43,907 nt of DNA from Epibacterium ulvae (GTDB lineage: Bacteria; Pseudomonadota; Alphaproteobacteria; Rhodobacterales; Rhodobacteraceae). A program made the translations under genes and the position numbers. Below are positions 1 to 9,276 of this stretch, in pieces (position 1 is the stretch's first letter; every line of letters starts with the position of its first letter). The stretch lies in assembly GCF_018678075.1 (NCBI RefSeq), contig NZ_JAHHIR010000021.1:1-43907 (forward strand). The letters run 5' to 3'. The notes under the pieces are model-generated. The model was not told the origin of the DNA and did no database searches. It was given only the letters and a program-made list of their open reading frames with translations.

Positions 1-428
1 GAGATTGCCACCCGGTGAGTATGTCGGCTCAGATAGGTGAGGACGGCCACCGGGCCGCCGAAGGGCGGTTTGGAATACACCACCCATTCGGATTTGCGGA
101 ACGGGGTGAGCCATGTTGCGAAGGCGTCCGCCTGTGCCAAATCTTTCAGGTCCCCATAGAAAGCCAGTTCTCCAGCTCGGTGCAGCGCCACCAGCCCATC
201 CAGAAACAGGCGGCGGAACAGGCGGCGGAACAGGCGCGACAACACGCGCACATGCAAGAAGAACCCGGGCTTGCTGGCGACCCATCTTGTGCCGTCGGGT
301 GACAGGCCGCCGCCGGGGACGCTCATATGGATGTGCGGATGATGGGTCAGCGCCGATCCCCAGGTGTGCAACACGCTGGTCAAGCCCACCTTCGCCCCTA
401 TGCGCTTGGGGTCGGCTGCAACATGCCC
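1..428 (-). pseudogene. IS91-family transposase remnant, 5' truncated, runs off the left edge
   Basis: On the minus strand one open frame reads from about AADPKRIGAKVGL through LHTWGSALTHHPHIHMSVPG and KPPFGGPVAV to SRHTHRVAIS at the window edge. These are the conserved blocks of the IS91-type transposase, a rolling-circle HUH-like enzyme; the HPHIHM block is its metal-binding His motif. The N-terminal zinc-finger part is missing: similarity stops near 428-465, where the frame meets the truncated chemoreceptor on the other strand. The C-terminal part lies outside the window. With its 5' end lost it cannot make a full enzyme. It differs clearly in sequence from the IS91 piece at the right edge, so the two are separate elements. 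Confidence 0.85.
205..236. repeat. 12-bp in-frame tandem duplication inside the IS91 remnant
   Basis: AACAGGCGGCGG occurs at 205-216 and again at 217-228, followed by a partial third copy to 236. On the coding (minus) strand this gives RRLFRRLFRRLF, where the right-edge IS91 copy reads a single FRRLFLEGL. The duplication keeps the frame. Confidence 0.8.
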
Positions 429-449
429 CGCATTGGCCTGTCGGTACGC

Positions 450-2200
450 GGGGCCATATCGTCAAAGGTGATTATGTTCAGAAAAAAGCGGTGGCGTTTT
501 ACACCACGCTTATTCACGACCTCCTCGCCGTGTCTCATCACATTGAAAAAGGCGAAACCCGCGGCTCCATCCAGGTTATTCTGGAAATCAGAACGCTGAT
601 CGCCGCTGCAAAGGAAAAAGCCGGGCTTGAACGGGCGGCGGGCGCTGCTGGCCTGTCTTCCGAATTCCAGCTTCCCTTGCACAATCGGTTTATCGGGTTA
701 ACCGGTGGCCAACAGGGGCTATTGGACGAGGCACAGATCCTCCTGCACGAAATGCACATGGAAGACAGAATTTACGCGTCAGAACATTTCAAAGCCATTG
801 AGGCGGCGCGCCAAACCATCGAGAACGGGTTTGAAACAGGTGAATACAAGGGCCTGACCGCGCCCGAGTGGTTCAAAATTTCGACGGCGTGGATCGACCA
901 TTTGCGCAGCGTCGAAATCAATCTCGATACGCAAATTACCGCGATGTCTGACTCAATCTATGCAAAGGCCAATCAGAGGCTGCAAAAATTTCTGTGGATT
1001 TGCATTGGCACCATGGCCTTTATGGGGCTCTTCGCACTTTTCATTTTTGAACGTATGATCGCGCGGATCAAATCTCTGACAACCGTTGTGCATGAGTTCG
1101 CCCAAGGCAAATTCGACGTTTTTGTTCCGGGCATAAATCGCAAAGACGAGCTGAGCAAAATGGCCAAAGCGATCTATCACTTCAAACAAGAAACCCTGGC
1201 CATGCGTCGGGCAGCAGAAGAGTTAAAAGCCTCTGACGAAGCGGATTTGAACGCCAAACATGGCCGCGTTGTGGAACTGGTGACAGAAGGGCTTGCCGCA
1301 CTGGCAAAAGCAGATCTGACCAGCCACTTTGACGCACCATTGGACGGCCAATACGATGAGATCCGATGTGATTTCAATACGGCATCGGGACGTCTGCGTA
1401 CCGTTCTGGCGTCAATTGCGGAAACGGTTTCGGACCTGGATCATGCCTCGGCCGCCATGAAGGCCTCCGCTCTGGATCTTGCGTCCAGAACCAATGAACA
1501 GGTCGAGACCATTCGCGACACAACAGAACGCGTCGACTCTCTCTCCACCGAGGTTGAAAACTTCGGCAAAGAAATCGTCTCGGCCGCCGGGCTCGCAGGT
1601 GCCGCACGCGAACGCGCCAACACCTCCGCCGAAGTCATGCGAGAAGCGGTTGAAGCCATGAGCCGCATTCAGACCTCGTCCGAACAGATCGGGCAAATTA
1701 TCTCAATGATCGAGGATATTTCCTTCCAGACCAACCTCTTGGCGCTCAACGCAGGCGTCGAAGCTGCCCGCGCCGGGGATGCAGGTCGCGGATTTGCCGT
1801 GGTCGCCTCGGAAGTGCGCGCCCTGGCACAACGCGCGAGTAATGCGGCCATGGAGATCAAGCAGCTTGTAGATGAAAGCGGAACCCATGTGAATTCGGGC
1901 GTGCAGCTGGTTGACCGCACTGGGGCGGCCTTGGAAGAAATTTCTACCGAAATCACCCGAATGGACGATGTTCTGACCCGGATATCTGAGGCATCGCAGG
2001 ACCAGATCAGCAGCCTGCACGACCTCACCTCCTCCATGAAGGTGATCAACAACCTCGCCGGGCAAAACACCTCGATGGCGATGGACACACAATCCGCATC
2101 CGGAGACATCGCAACCCAGTCGAGCCGCCTGGCGGACCTTATACGCGACTTCAAACTGCAGAAGGGGCACGAAGCCGCGCGCCCAGGCCGTGCGGCCTAA
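450..2200 (+). pseudogene. Methyl-accepting chemotaxis protein with NIT-like sensor, 5' truncated by IS91
   Basis: The frame encodes the back half of a helical NIT-type (nitrate/nitrite-sensing) domain (from FYTTLIHDLLAVSHHI through ERAAGAAG, about nt 495-650). A transmembrane helix follows at about nt 985-1060 (FLWICIGTMAFMGLFALFIF), then a HAMP linker (to about 1200), a second HAMP-like stretch (about 1265-1400) and the signalling hairpin with tip [18 protein letters not shown] (about nt 1724-1777). The first membrane helix, the start codon and the front of the NIT domain are absent. The only upstream in-frame ATG, at 113, lies in antisense IS91 sequence, and no plausible start or ribosome site precedes the receptor part. 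I infer inactivation by the IS91 junction near 440-465. Expression from a promoter in the IS would give only a truncated receptor. Confidence 0.8.
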
Positions 2201-2308
2201 ACCAACGCTACAACAGCTCTGCCGGCACTTGCCATACAGGTGGCCGCAACCGTTTTTTGAGCCTAATGTGACGAGGCCTCTGTCGCATCAGGACTTGATT
2301 TCGGACAT

Positions 2309-2334
2309 TGTTATCGCTACCGGTATCGCTATCA
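2309..2334. promoter_or_regulatory. Candidate operator upstream of gap
   Basis: The site starts TGTTATCGCTACCGGTA and contains TATCGCTA twice, at 2312-2319 and 2324-2331, around a central ACCGGT; the ten-base half sites match in inverted sense at 8 of 10 positions. Its first 13 bases match the site upstream of zwf (28146-28158) at 12 positions. The form resembles LacI-family operators. It ends about 50 bases before the gap start codon. The regulator is not in the window. Confidence 0.5.
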
Positions 2335-2382
2335 TTCCGCATGACACTAAATTCATCCCGGAAATTCCCGGAGGAGGCCCAC

Positions 2383-3387
2383 ATGACCCTGAAAATCGCA
2401 ATCAATGGTTTTGGCCGCATCGGCCGTAACGTGCTGCGCGCCATTCTGGAAAATGATGTTCAAGACATCGAAGTTGTCGCCATCAACGACCTGTCTCCGC
2501 CCGAGACATTGGCGCATCTGCTGAAATTCGACAGCATCCACGGCCGTTTGGGCCAGGATGTCACCGTTGACGGTGAGACTATGAAAGTCGGCAGCCAGTC
2601 CATCCGCCTGACCGCGATCCGCAACCCGGAAGAACTGCCGTGGAGCGATGTGGACATCGCGTATGAATGCACCGGTCTGTTCACCGCGCGTGACAAAGCG
2701 GCGCTGCATTTGAAAAACGGCTCCAAGCGTGTGCTGATTTCTGCCCCCGGCAAAGAAAGCGACCGCACCGTTGTCTTTGGCGTCAACCACCAAGACCTGA
2801 CTGCAGATGACGTGATCGTATCCAACGCTTCTTGCACCACGAACTGCTTGGCACCGCTGGCAAAAGTTCTGGACGATACCTTTGGTATCAAGACCGGCTA
2901 CATGACCACAATCCACGCCTATACCGGCGATCAGCCGACGCATGACACCACGCACAAAGATCTGTATCGCGCGCGTGCGGCAGCAATGTCGATGATCCCG
3001 ACCTCCACCGGTGCCGCCCGTGCGATTTCGGAAGTCCTGCCCCACCTCAAAGGTCGTCTGGAAGGCTCCGCGATCCGCGTTCCAACCTCGAATGTGTCGC
3101 TGGTTGATCTGACATTTGTTCCGGAAAAAGAAGCGTCCAAAGAGGCGATTGATGCAGCTGTCAAAGCAGCAGCCGAGGGCAAGCTCAAAGGGATCTTGGC
3201 CTTTAGCGACGAGCCACTGGTGTCGATCGACTTCAATCACGACATCCATTCGTCGACATATGCCGCCGCGCAAACTTCGGTCACCTCAGAAGGACTGGTT
3301 CGTATTGTAAGCTGGTACGACAACGAATGGGGCTTCTCGAACCGTATGCTGGACACCGGCCGGGCCATGGGCGCGCTGATCGCTTAA
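2383..3387 (+). CDS. gap: Type I glyceraldehyde-3-phosphate dehydrogenase
   Basis: Cytosolic glycolytic/gluconeogenic enzyme interconverting glyceraldehyde 3-phosphate and 1,3-bisphosphoglycerate with NAD. The 334-residue length is normal. The N-terminal Rossmann motif INGFGRIGRNVLR, the acidic residue in AIND (D36) typical of NAD-specific forms, the active-site block SNASCTTNCLAP with Cys151, and the C-terminal WYDNEWGFSNRM are all present. I chose the ATG at 2383 because GGAGGA sits at 2370-2375; a longer in-frame start at 2308 would overlap the candidate operator and adds no family-like sequence. The gene is followed at once by a strong intrinsic terminator, so it is probably monocistronic. 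With zwf-edd-eda 25 kb away it supplies the lower half of Entner-Doudoroff glycolysis. Confidence 0.97.
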   Translation: MTLKIAINGFGRIGRNVLRAILENDVQDIEVVAINDLSPPETLAHLLKFDSIHGRLGQDVTVDGETMKVGSQSIRLTAIRNPEELPWSDVDIAYECTGLFTARDKAALHLKNGSKRVLISAPGKESDRTVVFGVNHQDLTADDVIVSNASCTTNCLAPLAKVLDDTFGIKTGYMTTIHAYTGDQPTHDTTHKDLYRARAAAMSMIPTSTGAARAISEVLPHLKGRLEGSAIRVPTSNVSLVDLTFVPEKEASKEAIDAAVKAAAEGKLKGILAFSDEPLVSIDFNHDIHSSTYAAAQTSVTSEGLVRIVSWYDNEWGFSNRMLDTGRAMGALIA

Positions 3388-3410
3388 GCTCAATCCTAGT
3401 GTTGAATGAC

Positions 3411-3441
3411 AAAAGGGCCCCGCAGTTGCGGGGCCCTTTTT
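3411..3441 (+). terminator. Intrinsic terminator of gap
   Basis: Long GC-rich hairpin: the arm GGGCCCCGC pairs with GCGGGGCCC around the loop AGTT, flanked by an A run before and a T run after. The A/T flanks let it work in both directions, so it may also end the convergent methyltransferase transcript arriving from the minus strand. Confidence 0.93.
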
Positions 3442-3468
3442 CAATGGACCGTTTCAATGGACTGTGCG

Positions 3469-5013
3469 TTAAAAAAGAACGCCAAGTTTCTTCAGGATCG
3501 GCAGCCGCGTAACGGCGAACTCTTCCGCCTGTACACGAAGCTCAGCTAGGTTTTCTTCTGGGGTCTCCAATTGACGACCATCCTTCAGCACGCGTTGTCC
3601 CTGCGGTGCCAAGATCATCCACGCGAGCTCGGCCCATTGCTCTGGTGTTTCGCGCCCTTCGTGCATGGCCATCAAGAACAGCTGCTCGAACCGGTTCACT
3701 TGAATGCCACCACCGGTCACGGGTGACGCCAGAAAATGGATATCCTCACTGTCTTCTGCGCGTTTGCTCACCGCCTTGTTCATCGCATGACAGGCCGCTT
3801 CACGTTCGGCAGCGCCTTCCAACGGCAAACAAGGTGTGATATGGCTCGCGCCAACCAGCGTGGTTAAAAGATGTGTGATCTCGCCCCAGTTCATTTCGCC
3901 AAATACGCCCTGATCCAGCAAGTCTTTGACCGTTGCCGGGCCCTGCGACAAAGCCCGAAGAATTGGGGCACATTGATGCAGTTCCAGCGGAACCGAACCA
4001 AGCCGCCACTTGATCTCCGGAAGCTCACCGTTGAACGGACGCGTCAGCGCAAGTGCTGTATTGAACCACGCCCCTATAGCGCCGCGTTCGGTATGGGCGT
4101 TGTTGCCCCGGATAAAGATGTCGGTCCGGAATTGTTCGTTCACCAAGATATCACGCAGGCTTTCCCGCTGAACCGGATCAACTTCCTGTTCCAGCAAAGC
4201 GCTATGTTCCGGCTGCAGATTCAGATCATCCAAATGGTCGATCGGGTTGGCCGAGCCCATGAAGCTCAACTTCGCACTGGCCATATCCTCGGCCATATCG
4301 GCGAAGTGCATCGGCTGCCAACCCAACGACAGATATTCATGCGCGAGGTAGTTCTTGGACATCGACCGCATTTTCTTGAGCCGTTTTTCCAAGGCCGGGT
4401 TGTCGGTGAAGTACCGCGCACCGGTGTCCTGCAGGTTCTCGCAAAACTCGAATGCAGCTTCGATCCGGTCGGCAATGGAGCCCGTGCCGTTCTGAATGCG
4501 GTTCGCAAAGAGACGGCTAAGTGGCGTGGCTGCGGCCCATCCTGGCAAAGTGTTGTAGCTCACATAGACAAGCCCGCCTGGCTTCAACCGTTTCGCGATG
4601 AAATCCAGAACCAACCGTTGGTTTTCGTTGGAAATCCAAGTGTAAACACCGTGCAGCGAGATGACATCAAACCGTTCGGGCAGGGATGGCTCGGTGTGGA
4701 ATTCATCGAATGATTGCTCGTAAAGATGTAGGTTTTCCAGCCCCGCATCCTGGGCCAATTGAGTGGCGCCAACGATATGTGACGGATTGAAATCCATCGC
4801 GTAAAACTGAATATGTGGGTTTGCAGCCGCAAGAAGGTTGGCGGCCGTCCCAAACCCGCAACCCAACTCACAATAAGTAATGTCTTTCCCGCCCAGGCCG
4901 TGTCGCATGCCTTGTGATGTGGCGCAAAAGGCCAGCAAGGATGGTGTCAGCTCGCGTTGAAAGTCATAGGTGTAGTCGAGATCGGAGGAGTAACCTGCGG
5001 TCCAATCGTTCAT
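3469..5013 (-). CDS. SAM-dependent methyltransferase with C-terminal regulatory domain
   Basis: A 514-residue class I methyltransferase. The SAM-binding glycine motif YCELGCGFG lies at about residues 48-55, followed by an acidic strand end (YAMDFNPSHI) and the post-motif DVISLHGVYTWIS. The long C-terminal half, from about residue 230, resembles the 'methyltransferase regulatory domain' seen in large bacterial proteins of this type, whose substrates are mostly unknown. I prefer the ATG at 5013 (MNDWTAGY), which has AGG a short distance upstream; ATG 5028 and TTG 5058 are in-frame alternatives without a better ribosome site. It stands alone, convergent with gap, so context gives no substrate. 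Confidence 0.85.
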   Translation of the reverse strand: MNDWTAGYSSDLDYTYDFQRELTPSLLAFCATSQGMRHGLGGKDITYCELGCGFGTAANLLAAANPHIQFYAMDFNPSHIVGATQLAQDAGLENLHLYEQSFDEFHTEPSLPERFDVISLHGVYTWISNENQRLVLDFIAKRLKPGGLVYVSYNTLPGWAAATPLSRLFANRIQNGTGSIADRIEAAFEFCENLQDTGARYFTDNPALEKRLKKMRSMSKNYLAHEYLSLGWQPMHFADMAEDMASAKLSFMGSANPIDHLDDLNLQPEHSALLEQEVDPVQRESLRDILVNEQFRTDIFIRGNNAHTERGAIGAWFNTALALTRPFNGELPEIKWRLGSVPLELHQCAPILRALSQGPATVKDLLDQGVFGEMNWGEITHLLTTLVGASHITPCLPLEGAAEREAACHAMNKAVSKRAEDSEDIHFLASPVTGGGIQVNRFEQLFLMAMHEGRETPEQWAELAWMILAPQGQRVLKDGRQLETPEENLAELRVQAEEFAVTRLPILKKLGVLF

Positions 5014-5376
5014 GTTCAATACCTGCATAATTGGATGTTTGTTTGAGGCGATAGGCAATTGAATCAGATACGATCAAGCCGTCAGGAATAACGCCCTGAC
5101 AACCCAGTTCTACCGAACTCTTTGTGTGGTGTTCATTTGCCTTCATCATGCAGCGGTTTTAAGAAAAATTTCTGGATTAATTCTTAAGAACGGTGACCGA
5201 TTTCCCCATATTCGGTGAGTTTAATGTGATTTGGCTACATTAACGTTTACAAAGGGTCTTCTGGCCAGCGGATGATTGTGGACAGGTACCAAAGGCAGGC
5301 TAGATCAAACTCCATTACATCCAACGTGGCAGTGACGGTCTCACCCACGTTGATTTGTACCTTGGAGGAAAAATTC
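5014..5376. other. Intergenic region between divergent genes
   Basis: About 360 bases lie between the methyltransferase (minus) and the chalcone-isomerase-like gene (plus). They must hold both promoters. The stretch is more AT-rich than its surroundings around 5150-5250. The open frames in it are short and lack ribosome sites. I see no clear operator or RNA structure. Confidence 0.6.
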
Positions 5377-5871
5377 ATGTTCAAACTCGCAATACTATTG
5401 GTTTTCGTATTTTTCTCAACCGCTCTGGCCGACGTTGGGCTACCGAACGCCAAACCCTTGGGCAGCGCCTCTTTTCGCTGGCTTGGTGTCACGTTCTATG
5501 ACGCCACTCTGTACACCCAGCAAGCCAGTCAGTTCAGCTGGCAAAAACCGATGGCGTTGGAGCTGAGGTATCGCAAGGGCGTCAGCGGGCAGAAACTGGC
5601 GGGATCCGCGGCCATTGAAATCAAACGGTTAGAGGGCACGCCCGCTGACTACTCCCAGTTTGTCGGCAAGTTGCAAAGATGTTTCCGCAACGTGGAAAAG
5701 GGCGATCGATACGTCGCGCTCTCGTCTTCTCCGAACACGCTGCAACTGTCGCTCAACGGTCGGCAAACCTGCACGGTCAATCATCCCAATGCGCGGCAAC
5801 GGTTTTTTGGTATTTGGCTGTCGCCCAACAGTCGTATGCCCGGCCTGTCGCGCCGGTTAAGAGGCGAATAG
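5377..5871 (+). CDS. Exported chalcone isomerase-like protein
   Basis: 164 residues with a clear Sec signal peptide (MFKLAILLVFVFFSTALA, cleavage likely before DVG), so the mature protein should be periplasmic. The mature part fits the bacterial chalcone-isomerase-like family: GSASFRWLGVTFYDATLYT near the start, then ALELRYRKGVSGQKLAGSA and a C-terminal FFGIWLSPNS. In this family the fold is that of plant chalcone isomerase, but the bacterial members have no established role; fatty-acid-binding relatives exist. The ATG at 5377 follows GGAGGA at 5364-5369. The longer upstream frame (from 5272) has no signal peptide at its start and is rejected. It precedes the histidine kinase by 78 bases on the same strand. 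Confidence 0.82.
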   Translation: MFKLAILLVFVFFSTALADVGLPNAKPLGSASFRWLGVTFYDATLYTQQASQFSWQKPMALELRYRKGVSGQKLAGSAAIEIKRLEGTPADYSQFVGKLQRCFRNVEKGDRYVALSSSPNTLQLSLNGRQTCTVNHPNARQRFFGIWLSPNSRMPGLSRRLRGE

Positions 5872-5949
5872 AACCGAAACTTCCCTCGCTGTACCCGGCG
5901 TCCGTTCTGTGCAAAAATCGGCGAAAGTCTTGACCACGGGATCTGTTCT

Positions 5950-7920
5950 TTGCGCTCAGTCCGCTTACGCTTGCTCCTTCTGGCTTTGTTGCCGCTCAGT
6001 GTTCTGATCCCGCTCCTTCTGGTGCTGGCAATGGCGCGCTGGAATGCGGATTATGATGACGTGTTGATCGCTAAAGTCGAAAGCGATCTGAAAATCGCAG
6101 GACAATATCTGGAGCATCTGAAAGCCGGCTCTGGAAACGCACTGCAAAGCCTCGCTGAATCCGAGACGTTAAACGAGGTCCTGAACGGACCGGACAGCGC
6201 GCGACACCAGTTTCTGGTGCAGCGGCAAGACAGTTTGAAGCTCGACTTCCTCTATTATCTGCCAGATGAGGCCCTGGACGAGCACCACCTCAAATGGCCC
6301 ATCATCCAAGCCGCAGCCGATGGGGAGACGCGGTTTGCCATCGACATCTTTGCCGCCGAGGATCTGGAGACGCTCTCCCCACAGCTTGCCGAACAAGCGC
6401 GCCTTCCCTTGATCAAAACCGAAGCAGCCGTTCCCACCACGCGCAAGATCGAGGACCGCGGAATGGTGATACATTCCGCCGCACCCGTGCAATTGAACGG
6501 CCATTCCGGCGTGTTAGTCGGCGGTATGTTGTTGAACCGTAACCTTGATTTCATCGATACGATCAATGCGCTTGTCTATCAGGACCACAGCTCCGGTTCA
6601 GGACGGCAGGGCACCGCGACGCTGTTCCTGGACGATACGCGGGTTTCGACCAATGTGCGCCTGTTTGAAGATGTCCGCGCCCTTGGCACGCGTGTGTCTG
6701 CGGCCGTACGTCACGAGGTTCTGGTGCAGGGGCAAACCTGGCTAAACCGGGCCTTTGTGGTCAACGACTGGTACGTCTCGGGGTATTTACCGTTGACCGA
6801 CAGCTTTGGCGCGCGAGTGGGTATGCTTTATGTTGGTTTCCTCGAAGCGCCCTATTCCGCTACCAAACGTGAAGCTTACTGGAGCATCATCGTTGTTTTC
6901 ATCGTGGTGATGGCGATTTCTGCGCCAGTGTTTCTGTGGTTGGCCAAGGGGATTTTTGCACCGCTTGAACGGATGACCAAAACCATGCGCCGGGTGGAAC
7001 AGGGCAATCTGGCGGCCCGGATCGGACTGGTTTCCAACAAGGATGAGATCGGACAGGTCGCCCAACACTTGGATATGTTGCTGGATCAGGTGCAAGAACG
7101 CGACCGACATCTGCGGGAATGGGCGAATGAGCTGAACACCCGTGTTGAGAAACGCACGGAACAATTGAGCGACGCAAACGCCAAGCTGGAAGAGACGTAT
7201 AGACAACTGGTGATGAGCGAAAAGCTCGCCTCCATTGGGGAAATCACCGCCGGTGTCGCGCATGAGATCAACAATCCCGTTGCGGTGATCCAGGGGAATG
7301 TGGACGTGATCCGGATGATGCTAGAGGAGAAAGCAGCCCCGGTTGAGACCGAATTGAGCCTGATCGACAACCAGGTCATGCGGATCAGCGCCATTGTCGA
7401 CAAGCTGTTGCAATTTGCGCGCCCGTCCGAATTCGGGAACTTTGCAGAAAGCTTGGATGTTGTACCCGTCATCGAAGACTGCCTGGTGCTGGTTGCACAT
7501 AAAATCGCCCACCAAGAGATCGCAGTCCACAAAGACCTCTCCCCTGTACCCGACGTGCGCATCGACCCCGGAGAGTTGCAGCAGGTCATGATCAATCTGA
7601 TCATCAACTCCGCCCAGGCCATGAAAGGCAAAGGCGCGCTGACTTTGACCCTGCGCCCATCCATGCGAAACGAAACGCAAGGCGTGGAAATCACAGTGGC
7701 GGATACGGGGCCTGGAATTCCAGCCGAGCAATTGAACGCGGTGTTTGATCCGTTTTTCACCACCAAACGCGGTAGCGGCACCGGGCTTGGCCTGTCTATC
7801 AGCCAATCGCTGATCCAACGCGCCGGCGGGATCATTCAGGCCCGCAATCAGGACACAGGCGGGGCCGCCTTCATCATCTGGCTGCCCTCGGCATTGGCGA
7901 TGGATGTCGCGGCGCAATAG
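5950..7920 (+). CDS. Membrane sensor histidine kinase with periplasmic cache domain
   Basis: 656 residues. TM1 is at about residues 5-27. A periplasmic double-cache-like sensor follows (features such as TATLFLDDTRVSTNVRLFED and WYVSGYLPL), then TM2 at about 314-335, HAMP, a coiled coil (LREWANELNTRVEKRTEQL), and the dimerisation box GVAHEINNPVAVIQG with the phospho-acceptor His438. The ATPase has its N box (NLIINSAQAM), DTGPGIP and GSGTGLGLSI. All catalytic boxes are intact. The start is TTG at 5950; no in-frame ATG or GTG lies close upstream and the first membrane helix begins at once. Its stop is six bases from the stop of the convergent NtrC-type regulator, so the two are the likely cognate pair. 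The ligand is unknown; position beside the formate dehydrogenase run suggests a linked signal. Confidence 0.93.
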   Translation: MRSVRLRLLLLALLPLSVLIPLLLVLAMARWNADYDDVLIAKVESDLKIAGQYLEHLKAGSGNALQSLAESETLNEVLNGPDSARHQFLVQRQDSLKLDFLYYLPDEALDEHHLKWPIIQAAADGETRFAIDIFAAEDLETLSPQLAEQARLPLIKTEAAVPTTRKIEDRGMVIHSAAPVQLNGHSGVLVGGMLLNRNLDFIDTINALVYQDHSSGSGRQGTATLFLDDTRVSTNVRLFEDVRALGTRVSAAVRHEVLVQGQTWLNRAFVVNDWYVSGYLPLTDSFGARVGMLYVGFLEAPYSATKREAYWSIIVVFIVVMAISAPVFLWLAKGIFAPLERMTKTMRRVEQGNLAARIGLVSNKDEIGQVAQHLDMLLDQVQERDRHLREWANELNTRVEKRTEQLSDANAKLEETYRQLVMSEKLASIGEITAGVAHEINNPVAVIQGNVDVIRMMLEEKAAPVETELSLIDNQVMRISAIVDKLLQFARPSEFGNFAESLDVVPVIEDCLVLVAHKIAHQEIAVHKDLSPVPDVRIDPGELQQVMINLIINSAQAMKGKGALTLTLRPSMRNETQGVEITVADTGPGIPAEQLNAVFDPFFTTKRGSGTGLGLSISQSLIQRAGGIIQARNQDTGGAAFIIWLPSALAMDVAAQ

Positions 7921-7926
7921 GCGCGG

Positions 7927-9276
7927 TCATAGGCTCCACGACGCGCATTTACGATCAATGGTTTTACGAGAGACGCCAAGGCGACGCGCGGCTTCTGCCC
8001 GGTTGCCATCACAGGCGTCGAGCACATGCATGATGTGGCGCTGTGTCACCAGATCCAGAGATTCCATCGCGGCCTGTCCGGTTATCCCACCGTGGCCTGC
8101 GAACTCCTCGGGGAACTCACCCAGGATCATCGAACGTTCGATCAGGTTGCGCAACTCCCGCACGTTTCCCGGCCAATCATAGCGGCTGAACTTCAACAGC
8201 GTGTCTTCGTTCAGCTCCAGCGTAGGCATCCCCAAAGTGGTCGAAAACTGCTCCATAAACAGCGCGGCGAGTTCGACGATGTCTTCGACGCGATCTTTCA
8301 GCGGCGGCATTTCAATGTTCACGACATTGATCCGGTGATACAGATCGGCGCGAAAACGTCCCTCCTGTACTGCCTGTTCCAGATCGGCATTGGTCGCAAA
8401 CAGAAACCGCAAGTTCAGCGGGATGTCACGTTCCGCCCCCAACGGACGTACGCGCTGATCTTCAAGCACCCGCAACAACGCCGCCTGAACCTGATCAGGC
8501 ATCTGCGCAATCTCATCCAGGAACAACGTGCCACCATCCGCATGTAGAAACAGCCCGCCTTGGGTACGGTCCTGCGCGTCGGTCTGGCCAAACAGCTCTT
8601 GTGCGATACGATCAGAGGGAATGGTGGCGCAGTTGATCGCCACAAACGGCTTCTCGGCACGTTCTGACATGGAATGCAGGGTCCGTGCGGCGATTTCCTT
8701 GCCCGTGCCACTCGCCCCAGTGAACAAAACCGGCGTAGGCAATGGCGCCAGACGGTGCAGCATATCGCGTGCTTTGGTGATCGCTGCGGATTTTCCCAGC
8801 AACCGGCCGCGTGTAGCCCCGCCTTCAATAGAAAGCTCGTGTTTCAACAGGTAGTTTTCACGCCGCAAGTATTTCCGGTCCAGCGCGCGCGCCACCGAAT
8901 TCAGGATCTGATTGGCGCGAAATGGCTTCAGGACAAAATCCGCAACCCCTGTACGCAAGGCTTGAATGGCGGTCTCCAGATCAGCATAGGCGGTCACCAG
9001 GATGGTATCGGCAAACAGCCCCACTTTGCGCTGTTCCTGCACCCATTCCAGCCCCGTCTTTCCCGGCATGATATTGTCCAGAACCACCAGATCAAAATGG
9101 CTCTGGTCCAGGATCGCGGTGGCTTCATCAGCCGAGGCCGCCTGCTCCACTCGTTTACACCGTGGCTCCAGGATTTTGGTCATGAAGTTGCGCATGCCGG
9201 GTTCGTCATCGATCACCAGGATCGACGCACCGCTCAGACTGTCGCCGTATTCATCACGCCCCGCCGTATTCAGCAT
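7927..9276 (-). CDS. NtrC-family response regulator lacking the GAFTGA loop
   Basis: 449 residues: receiver domain with acidic pair D23/D24, phospho-acceptor D67, T95 and K117; AAA+ domain with Walker A GASGTGKE (187-194), Walker B GGTLFLDE (about 249-256) and RFRADLYHR; C-terminal Fis-type helix-turn-helix (NRAEAARRLGVSRKTIDRK). The sigma-54 contact loop GAFTGA, expected just after ELFG at residue 230, is missing: the sequence goes directly QTDAQDRTQGGLF. Regulators of this family without GAFTGA generally do not activate sigma-54; Rhodobacter capsulatus NtrC, which works with the housekeeping sigma factor, is the known precedent. The ATG at 9276 shares one base with the stop of the 44-residue gene upstream (TGATG), so translation is probably coupled. 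It is the last gene in line behind formate dehydrogenase. Confidence 0.92.
   Translation of the reverse strand: MLNTAGRDEYGDSLSGASILVIDDEPGMRNFMTKILEPRCKRVEQAASADEATAILDQSHFDLVVLDNIMPGKTGLEWVQEQRKVGLFADTILVTAYADLETAIQALRTGVADFVLKPFRANQILNSVARALDRKYLRRENYLLKHELSIEGGATRGRLLGKSAAITKARDMLHRLAPLPTPVLFTGASGTGKEIAARTLHSMSERAEKPFVAINCATIPSDRIAQELFGQTDAQDRTQGGLFLHADGGTLFLDEIAQMPDQVQAALLRVLEDQRVRPLGAERDIPLNLRFLFATNADLEQAVQEGRFRADLYHRINVVNIEMPPLKDRVEDIVELAALFMEQFSTTLGMPTLELNEDTLLKFSRYDWPGNVRELRNLIERSMILGEFPEEFAGHGGITGQAAMESLDLVTQRHIMHVLDACDGNRAEAARRLGVSRKTIDRKCASWSL

Noticed and set aside
2308-2382. Earlier in-frame start for gap giving a 359-residue protein
   Set aside because: The extension overlaps the candidate operator and has no homologous sequence; the ribosome site is at 2370-2375.
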